A stretch of 64,000 nt of DNA from contig MKRJ01000020.1 in NCBI GenBank assembly GCA_001896885.1, forward strand, positions 1 to 64,000, in the 5' to 3' direction. Positions 8,918-17,200 of this stretch are shown here, one piece after another; positions within the stretch are counted from its first letter, which is position 1; every line of letters begins with the position of its first letter. Made by a program: the position numbers and the translations under genes. The stretch is from Rhizobiales bacterium 65-79 (GTDB lineage Bacteria; Pseudomonadota; Alphaproteobacteria; Rhizobiales; Rhizobiaceae). Under the pieces are notes generated by a model. That model saw only the letters and a list, made by a program, of their open reading frames with translations. It ran no database searches and was not told the DNA's origin.

Positions 8918-8937
8918 GGCCCGCATGTTTGCGGGCC
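8918..8937 (+). other. Perfect 8-bp hairpin in the 5' leader of the corrinoid protein gene
   Basis: GGCCCGCA-TGTT-TGCGGGCC forms a perfect 8-bp stem 33 bases before the ATG at 8971. No T tract follows and no cobalamin-riboswitch core was recognised in the 282-base divergent region, so this is more likely an mRNA-stabilising stem or a protein site. Confidence 0.35.
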
Positions 8938-8970
8938 GACGCCAGCGGGCCGCGATCGAAGGAGCAGTCC

Positions 8971-9669
8971 ATGTCCGACGACGAGATCATCCTTTCCGAG
9001 CTCTCCGACGAAGAACTCGTGCAGCAGATGCATGACGACCTCTATGACGGCCTGAAGGAGGAGATCGAGGAAGGAACGCACATCCTCCTCGACCGCGGCT
9101 GGATGCCCTACAGGGTGCTGACCGAAGCGCTGGTCGAAGGCATGCGCATCGTCGGCGAGGATTTCCGCGACGGCATCCTGTTCGTGCCGGAGGTGCTGCT
9201 CTCGGCGAACGCCATGAAGGCGGGGATGTTCATTTTGCGGCCGCTTCTGGCCGAGACCGGCGCACCGAAACAGGGCAAGCTCGTCATCGGCACGGTCAAA
9301 GGCGACATCCACGACATCGGCAAGAACCTCGTCGGAATGATGATGGAAGGCGCCGGCTTCGACGTGGTCGACCTCGGCATCAACAATTCGGTCGAGAAAT
9401 ATCTGGCGGCGATCGAGGAGCACCAGCCCGACATCCTCGGCATGTCGGCGCTTCTGACCACGACCATGCCCTATATGAAGGTCGTGGTCGACACGCTGAA
9501 GGAAAAAGGCATGCGCGACGATTATGTCGTGCTGGTCGGCGGCGCTCCGCTCAACGAGGAATTCGGCAAGGCGGTCGGGGCCGACGCCTATTGCCGCGAC
9601 GCCGCCGTCGCGGTGGAGACCGCCAAGGATTTCATGAAGCGCAAGCACAATCTCCGCGCCGCGAGCTGA
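8971..9669 (+). CDS. Corrinoid (methylcobalamin-binding) protein, MtbC/MttC family
   Basis: 232 aa from the ATG at 8971, preceded by GAAGGAG at 8958-8964. The N-terminal helical cap domain ('LYDGLKEEIEEGTHILLDRGWMP') is followed by the B12-binding Rossmann-like domain with the lower-ligand signature DIHDIG (His ligand) at about residue 114, then 'ILGMSALLTTTMPYMKVVVD' and 'VLVGGAPLNEEF'. It carries the methyl group between the MttB-like enzyme (divergent at 8688) and a methyl acceptor such as tetrahydrofolate. No MtgA/MetH-like second methyltransferase is in the window. Confidence 0.93.
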   Translation: MSDDEIILSELSDEELVQQMHDDLYDGLKEEIEEGTHILLDRGWMPYRVLTEALVEGMRIVGEDFRDGILFVPEVLLSANAMKAGMFILRPLLAETGAPKQGKLVIGTVKGDIHDIGKNLVGMMMEGAGFDVVDLGINNSVEKYLAAIEEHQPDILGMSALLTTTMPYMKVVVDTLKEKGMRDDYVVLVGGAPLNEEFGKAVGADAYCRDAAVAVETAKDFMKRKHNLRAAS

Positions 9670-9702
9670 CCGCGCGAACCGAGATCCTCATTGCCCAGTC
9701 GA

Positions 9703-9864
9703 TCAATATTTGGCCGCCCGGTCGATCTTCTTGCCGGCATGTTGCGCCGCGTTGACAGCGTTGGCAGTGTCCTGGCCGGCACCGCGAATGGTATTGGCGC
9801 AGCCCGCGACATAGCTGGTCAGCGCAAGAACGACAAAAAGTCGCGAAACGGTCCCTAGCTTCAT
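9703..9864 (-). CDS. Entericidin-like small lipoprotein
   Basis: 53 aa, ATG at 9864 preceded by a near-perfect RBS (GAGGAGG on the minus strand, 9871-9877). The peptide starts MKLGTVSRLF, has a hydrophobic core and a lipobox of the form A-G-C at residues 20-22, then 'NTIRGAGQDT', the conserved start of mature entericidin A/B. It ends with a lysine-rich stretch. Entericidins are small envelope lipoproteins linked to stress and programmed lysis. It sits antisense between the corrinoid protein and DUF1638 genes and may be unrelated to them. Confidence 0.85.
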   Translation of the reverse strand: MKLGTVSRLFVVLALTSYVAGCANTIRGAGQDTANAVNAAQHAGKKIDRAAKY

Positions 9865-9917
9865 TATATTCCTCCTCGAAGCCGCACCCTGTGCGGTGCA
9901 ATGCTATAGTGACCGTC

Positions 9918-10526
9918 ATGAAACGCCCGGATGCCGAAAAGGTTCTCGTGATCGCTTGCGGGATGATCGCGCGCGAAGTGCTTGCCGTTAAGGAGCGCCT
10001 CGATCTCGATCATCTCGAGCTTACCTGCCTGCCGGCGGAGTTCCACTACTACCCGGACCGTATCGCGCCGGCGATGGACATTGCGATCCAGAAGGCCCAT
10101 GCCGAGGGCTACAAGCACATTTTCGTCGGATATGGGGATTGCGGGACGGGCGGGATGCTCGACAAGGTGCTCGAGAAGCATGGCGTCGAGCGAATGCCCG
10201 GCCCGCACTGCTTCGCGTTCTACCAGGGCATGGACGCCTTCGCCAAGGTCGCCGACGACGACATGATGTCCTTCTACATGACGGATTTCCTCTGCCGGCA
10301 GTTCGAGGCCTTCTTCATCAAGCCGCTCGGCCTCGACAGGCACCCGGAACTCGCCAAGGACTTCTTCGGCAATTACGAGAAAGTCATCTATCTGGCACAG
10401 ACCGACGACCCGGAACTGGAGAAGGTGGCGATCGACGCCGCCCGGATGCTGGGCCTCGGCTACGAAAAGCGGCGCACGGGCTATGGCGACCTGGAGCCGG
10501 GGCTCGCGCGGGCCGCCGAAAGCTGA
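9918..10526 (+). CDS. DUF1638 protein associated with corrinoid methyltransferases
   Basis: 202 aa from the ATG at 9918. It opens 'KVLVIACGMIAREVLAVKE' and contains 'VGYGDCGTGGMLD' and 'RMPGPHCFAFYQGMD', the conserved Cys/His-containing blocks of DUF1638. I believe the family is often found near MttB-type methyltransferases, and that is the situation here: the corrinoid protein gene lies just upstream on the same strand. No enzymatic role is established; metal or cofactor handling is a guess from the conserved Cys and His residues. Confidence 0.8.
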   Translation: MKRPDAEKVLVIACGMIAREVLAVKERLDLDHLELTCLPAEFHYYPDRIAPAMDIAIQKAHAEGYKHIFVGYGDCGTGGMLDKVLEKHGVERMPGPHCFAFYQGMDAFAKVADDDMMSFYMTDFLCRQFEAFFIKPLGLDRHPELAKDFFGNYEKVIYLAQTDDPELEKVAIDAARMLGLGYEKRRTGYGDLEPGLARAAES

Positions 10527-10641
10527 GATTGCGGCGTCTGCGCGGTTGCTTGCGCCACAATCAGTCTTTAACAGCCATTCGGAATAATGGACGAACGGAC
10601 GAAGTTCGGTCCGGTGAGGCGTCGTATTGAAACAGGAAATG

Positions 10642-11280
10642 ATGGAGCCGGACGAGGCCTCAGCGGCTGGCGCGTGCAGTGCCCCCGCACCGCGCCGGAT
10701 GTCGGTGGTCTTCGAGGAACTGGCGCGCGACGCATCGGAGGCGGTGACCATCCTGAAGGTGCGGGATGCGCTCGGCGACCGCAGCTTGGCGGCGCTGCTT
10801 GCCTTCTTCGCCGCGATCAACCTTCTGCCGCTGCCGCCCGGCACGACGGTCGTCCTTGGACCTCCGCTCGTCATCATCGCGGTCCAGATGCTTCTCGGCC
10901 AGCCGAGGGTATGGCTGCCTCGCTCGGTGCTCGACCGGTCGATCGAGGCCAACAAGTTCCGGCAGCTGACGACAAGGGCGATGCCGCGGCTACTGTGGCT
11001 GGAGAGATTGATCCGGCCGCGCTACTGGCCTTTCCGGAGCGAGCGGACGGCCGACCGCGTCATCGGCCTCGTGGCGCTCATTCTCGGGATCGCGGTAACG
11101 CTGCCGATCCCCTTCGGAAACTGGCTGCCGGCCTTTTCCATCTTCCTGCTGTCGCTCGCGCTGTCGGAGCGCGACGGACTTTGCCTGATCGCCGGACTTG
11201 TCGTCGGCGTGATGGCATTCCTGGTCATCGCGCTCGTCGCCGGCACCGCCCACGCCCTTTACGGCGCTTTCTTCGGGTAA
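10642..11280 (+). CDS. exoD: ExoD-family exopolysaccharide synthesis membrane protein
   Basis: About 212 aa from the ATG at 10642 (ATG at 10639 is also possible; AGGAA at 10633-10637 is the RBS). A soluble N-terminal third ('VFEELARDASEAVTILKVRDALGDRS') is followed by hydrophobic segments around 'AALLAFFAAINLLPLPPGTT', 'VVLGPPLVIIAVQMLLGQ' and two or three at the C-terminus. This matches ExoD, required for normal exopolysaccharide production and alkaline tolerance in rhizobia. It is convergent with the glucan synthase gene, only three bases away. Confidence 0.88.
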   Translation: MEPDEASAAGACSAPAPRRMSVVFEELARDASEAVTILKVRDALGDRSLAALLAFFAAINLLPLPPGTTVVLGPPLVIIAVQMLLGQPRVWLPRSVLDRSIEANKFRQLTTRAMPRLLWLERLIRPRYWPFRSERTADRVIGLVALILGIAVTLPIPFGNWLPAFSIFLLSLALSERDGLCLIAGLVVGVMAFLVIALVAGTAHALYGAFFG

Positions 11281-11283
11281 CGC

Positions 11284-14200
11284 CTACTCCGCCGCCTTCG
11301 CCCGCTGCTTTTTCTTCTCGCGCGCGGCCGAGGCCATCTCCCCCGCCACGATCACACGAACGTCGAATTCGCCTTCGGATTCGAGCTTGAACGAATTGCC
11401 CTCGCCCTTCTTTCCGTTGATCTCTATCCCGGCGGCAGGGCCTCGCGCGACCCGGATGCGATAGACCGCCTTGCCCGGCCGCAGCACCGCCGAGAAGCCG
11501 TCCCATTCGCTCGGCAGCGCCGGCGCGACGGTCAGCCGGTCTGCTTCCTTGCGGATGCCGAGAATGCCTTCCACCGCCGCCCGATAGAGCCAGCCGGCCG
11601 AACCGGTGTACCAGGTCCAGCCGCCGCGGCCGCCCTTGTCGTCGCTGCCATAGATGTCGGCTGCGACCACATAAGGCTCGACGCGGTAACGTTCGGCGGC
11701 CTGTTCATCGAGCGAATGCTCGACGGGGTTGAGCTTGCGGAAGACGTGCCACGCCTCGTCCGCCCGCCCGAGTTCGGCGAGCGCGATGACGAACCAGGTG
11801 GCCGCGTGGGTATATTGCCCGCCATTCTCGCGGACGCCCGGCGGATAGCTCTTGATATAGCCTGGCTCCTTCGGCGTCTTGTCGAAGGCCGGCGTGAACA
11901 GCCGCACGATGTCGAGATCCTCGTCGACCAGCAACCGTGTCGCCGAATCCATCGCCTGCGTCGCATGGTTCGGCTCTCCCCTGCCCGACAGCACGCTCCA
12001 GGACTGCGCGATCGAGTCGATCCTGCATTCGTCCGAAAGGTGCGAGCCGAGCGGCGAGCCATCGTCATAGGAACCGCGCTTGTACCATTCGCCGTCCCAG
12101 GCCGGGCCGTCGAGCGCCTTCGCCAGCTTCTCGACATGCGCCGCCCAGCTCCTTGCGCGCTTGTCGTCCTTGCGCGCCCGGGCAACGGGGATGAAGTCGT
12201 CGAGCGTCTTCAAGAGGAACCAGCCGAGCCAGACACTCTCGCCCTTGCCGGCTTCGCCGACGCGGTTCATGCCGTCGTTCCAGTCGCCGCCGAGGATCAG
12301 CGGCAGGCCGGTCGCTCCGGTCCGCGCGATCGCCAGATCGAGCCCGCGTGCGGCATGCTCGTAGATCGAGGCCTTATCGTTCGAGACCGTGGGCGTGAAG
12401 AAGGAATCATGCTCGCCCTCCTTCAAGGGTTCGCCGATGATAAAGGGAACTTCGCGGTCGAGGATCGAACGGTCACCGGTAACCTTCATGTAGTGCGCTG
12501 CACCGTAGGCCAGCCAGACCGCGTCGTCCGAGATCGTCGTACGGACGCCCGCGCCGGTGCGCGGCAGCCACCAATGCTGGAAGTCGCCTTCCGGGAATTG
12601 CCGGCGGGCGGCGTTCTCTATCTGGTCGGCAGCAAGCAACGGATCGTGCGTCAGCATCGCCAGCGTATCCTGGAGCTGGTCGCGGAAGCCGAAGGCGCCG
12701 CTCGCCTGGTAGAAGGCCGTGCGGGCTCGGATGCGGCAGGCGAGCGCCTGATACGGGAGCCAGCGGTTCACCATGAGGTCGAGCGCATCGTCCGGCGTCT
12801 CGACCTGGACCGTGTCGAGGAAGCCGTCCCACGACTTCGAGGCCTCGGCTATCCGCTCGTCGAAGTTCCGCTCCGCATGCCGTTTCGCGAGATCGGCGGC
12901 TTCTTCCGGCGAACCCGCGCAGCCGATCAGCCAGAGCAGCGTCGTCTCCTCGCCGGCGGCGATCTCGACGTCGTAGGCGAGCGCGGCGCAGGGATCGAGC
13001 CCGGCTTCGACGGTGCCGGAAAGGGCCGCGCCGGCCGCGACCGCGCCCGGCAGCACCGAGCTTCCCTTGCGGCCGATGAATTCCAGGCGATCCGCCGTCA
13101 GCGAATCCGGCTGCCTGTCGGCGGCCATGAAGGCGATGCCGTCGGAATAGTCCAGGCTGTAGGCGTTGCGGGCCATGAGCATGCCGGCTTCGGCGTCATG
13201 CGAAGGAATGATGGTGGGCGCGGATTTCGACCGGTTGATGCCGAGAACCCATTCCGCATAGGCATAGACGCGGAACCTGACCGTCTCGAAGCCGCCATTG
13301 CGGATGACCAGCCTCGAAATCTTGACCGGATCCTTCGGATCGACGAGTTGCGTCACTTCCATGGCGAGCTTGCCACGTATGGCGTGGAAGGCGCTGAACC
13401 CCTTGCCGTGGCGCGCCTCGTAGCTTGCCGCGGGATCGCGCGCGACGGCGGCGAAGGGCGAGAAGGTCGCGCCGCTTGCCAGGTCATGGATATAGATCGC
13501 TTCGCCCGGGCGGTTGCTGACCGGATCGTTCGACCAGGGCGTGAGCTGGAAGTCCCGACTGTTGCGGCTCCAGGTGAAGGAAGCGCCCTCGGCCGACGTG
13601 TGGAAGCCGAAGCCCTGGTTGGAGATGACGTTGATCCAGGGATGCGGCGTGGTGCGCGTGCCGGCCAGGCGTATGACATAGTCGCCGGTCTCGGTATCGA
13701 AACCGCCGAAACCGTTCCAGAACCGCAGGCCCTCGCCGGACGGCGCCTCCCCTTCCACGGGACGGCTGACGCGTTCCGGGACGAGCGGCTGCACCACGGG
13801 CTGCGGCAGCGCGATCTCGCCGGAGAGCGGCATGATCCCCTTCGCCTGCATCTCGATCGCCTCGGCGCGCTCGATCTGGTCGAAGATGGTGCCGTTGCGC
13901 GTATGGACGACCACCCGCGCAACCGTCACGAGCGTGCGATAGGACTTCTTGTCGATGAGATCGCGGCGGACGGCGAAGATATGCTCGCGTGGACCGTGCT
14001 CGCGCCCCCTCGCCCGGCTGTTCTCGCAAAGCGCCTCGATAGCGTGCTGGAGATCCTGCACGTAGGTGGAAGCCTGCTCGTTGACCACGACGAGATCGAT
14101 CACGAGGCCCCGCGCGCGCAGATATTCCTGCATCCTGAGCGCATTGGCGACGATCTCCAGATCGGTCTGGTCGCCGATGCGGATGGCGAAGATCGGGAAA

Positions 14201-17200
14201 TCGCCGGATATGCCGAGCGGCCAGAGCGCCGCCTGGGTCGAAAGACCCGAGGCGATCGCCTCGGCCGGGCGCCGCATCCATTGGTCCGGGTAGATCAGAT
14301 AGCGCGCCAGCTTCTGGACGTTGGCCGCCTCGGCGAGCGTCAGCCCGACATGGTGGGTCTGCACCTGAGAACGCGTCCAGGACAGCATGGATTGACGGGC
14401 AAAACCGTCGCTGTGGTCGATCCGCCCGATCGTGGCCTCTACCTCTTCCCTGTCGGCGCCCACCACGGTCCAGAAGGTCAGGACGACCTTCTTGTTGGGC
14501 GCCACGCGCACGCGCCGGCGAAGCGCGATGATCGGGTCGAGCACGAAGCCCTGCCCCCCGGCCAGCCTTGCGCCGGGATCGAAGGCGGCCGCATCCGACA
14601 ACGTCCGGCCACGGCCGATGAAATTGCGCCGGTCGGTCTCCGCCTCGCCTTCGCGCTGCGGCGCCGAACTGTCGGTCACGAAGTGGGCGAGCGCTATGTC
14701 GGCCTCGTGCTTGTCGCGCTTGCGCCGCGCCGCGAAGATAGTGCTATTCTGCCTGGCGATCTCGGTGTGGACGAACATCTTGGAGAAGGCCGGGTGCGCA
14801 TTGTCGGCGGCTTCCGGCGCCAGGACCAGTTCGGCATAGGACGTCACTTCGATGATGCGTTCGGTCGTGCCGTCATTCGAGACGGTGATGCGGCGGCCCT
14901 CGCCGTTCCCTTCGGAAACAACGATGCATTCGACCTCCGAGCGCAGCATGCCGACCGTCTTGACGAAGGAGGTCTTGTCGTCGGCCATCAGCGTGTAGGC
15001 CGTCTCCGAGACCGCCCGCTTCGGCTCGGCCGTGGCGGACCACCATTCGCCGGACTCGACGTCCCTGAGGAACAGATAGGAGCCCAGCTTGTCCTCGACC
15101 GGGTCGGCCTGCCAGCGCGTGACGGCGAGGTCCTGGTAGCGGCTGTAGCCGGAGCCGGCCGCCGTGACCATCACCCAATAGCGGCCATTGGAAACGAGAT
15201 TGGTCGCCTGGATCGCCTTCAGCGGGTCGATTACCAGCCGCGTATCGGGCATCGCGACCGGCGTATCGCCCTTGGCGCGCTCGGCCGCCTCGGTCTTCAG
15301 CGACGCCGCCGGGATGTTGCGCGGCGCCTTCTCCTGCAGCAGGAGCTCGGCCGATTCGATTACGGGGTCGCTGTGGAAGCGTTCGCGCATGCGACCTTCG
15401 AAGACGACATTGGCGACGGCCGCGATCGACATTCCCGAATGGTGGGCGAAGTAGTTGTAGACGACGGCGTGGTCCGTTCCTTCGGGCACGCGCTGGGGCG
15501 TGAAATCAACCGCATCGTGATAGCCGTAGCGGCCGCAGGCTCCGAGCGCGTTCAGCCGCTTGAGGTTCTGCACCGCCTCCCGCGGCATGAACTGGCTGGC
15601 GAGCAGCGTCGCATAGGGCGCGATCACCGTATTGAGCGCCAGCCCGCGCTTCAGGCCGAGCCCCGGCACGCCGAAATTGGTGTACTGGTAGTTCATGTCG
15701 CGGTCGCGGGCGTTGAAAGCCGCCTCCGAGATGCCCCACGGGATGCGCTTTTCGTGCCCGTACTGCATCTGCCGCCTGATGATGAGGTGGTGCGTCTGGT
15801 TGAGGATGCCGCCCTGCGGCTCCTTCATGACGAGCGGCGGCATCAGATATTCGAACATCGATCCCGACCACGACATCAGCGCGCCGCGGAAACCGATCTC
15901 CACGATCGGGCGGCCGAGATGGAACCAGTGATCGGTCGGGACGTCGCCCTTGGCGATGGCGAAGAGGCTGGCGAGCCGCGCCTCCGAAGCCAGCAGGTCG
16001 TAGCAGGCCTCGTCGAGCTGGTGGTCGGCCATGCGGTAGCCGATCGACAGAAGCTTGCGGTCCTCGCGCAGCAGGAAGGAGAAATCCATGCCGAAAGCGG
16101 TGGCGCGGCAGCGCGTCGCGAGCGCCTTCAGCCGGGCACGGAAATCCTCGATCTTCGCCTCGTCCGTATGCGCGTCGTCGACATGGGCGTTGCAGGCGGC
16201 TGCGAGCTTCTCCGCCCAGAGAGAGAGGTCGCCGCTTGCGGCCGATTCCGTTTCCTGATGCACGGCCCCGGCGAGCTTGCGGATTTCCGCCGCCATGACG
16301 GCCAGATTGATGGTGCGGACCGCCGCCATCTCCGGTTCGCGCTTGATCGCCTCGACGGCGCGGCGCATGCCGGCTATGCGGTCGCGCAGCCTCTGGCGGA
16401 GCGGGCGAAGCGGACGGCGATCGTCCGGCAATGCCTCCAGCGTCTCGTCGAGGACGGTCACCACGTCGAGCAGGCCGTCGAAGTCGCCCTCCATATAGGC
16501 GGCGGGCGCCATCGCCCATTCGTCGCAGGCGGCGGCGATCGAAACGAGATGGCCGGCGAAATTGCCATTGTCGACGGCCGATATATAGCGCGGGTGAAGC
16601 GGCTGCAGGGTCTGCGTGTCGTACCAGTTGAAGATGTGGCCGCGGAACGTATCGAGCTTGTCGATCGTGTCGAGCGTCCGCTCCAGCCGCGCGATCGCCT
16701 CGCCCATGCCGATCCAGCCGAAATCGCGCGCCGCGACGATGGACAGGAGATAGACGCTGATGTTGGTCGGCGAAGTGCGATGCGCCACCACGGGATGCGG
16801 CGTTTCCTGGAAATTGTCCGGGGGCAACCAGTGGTCGCCTTCCGTCACGAAGGTCTCGAAGAACAGCCATGTGCGGCGGGCGGCCACGCGGAGCGCCTGC
16901 CTGTCCTCCGGCGAGACCACCAGCCGGTCTTCCGTTTCGGCCGAGCGGCTGATCAACCACGCGAAGGCCGGGGAGACGAACCAGAAGACGCAGAAGATCA
17001 GCGCCACGATCGCGCCGCTCGAGCCCGCGGCGAAGGGAATGGCGATGCCGATCAGGGCGATGATCAGCGCGCCGCCCATGAGCCGGTAGTAGGAGGACAG
17101 GTCGTTGTCGCCGCGTTGCGCCTGCAGCGCCGTGCGCCATTCCAGAAGATGCTGGTGGCTGACGAAAAGCCGGTAGAGCGTACGGATGATGGCGTCGCCC

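Noticed and set aside
8689-8970. Cobalamin riboswitch before the corrinoid protein gene
   Set aside because: Only one simple hairpin is visible and I could not recognise the B12-box core or a terminator.
8689-9648. N-terminal extension of the MttB-like protein to 845 aa
   Set aside because: The extra 320 residues are antisense to the corrinoid protein gene and do not resemble MttB; the ATG at 8688 begins a normal-length protein.
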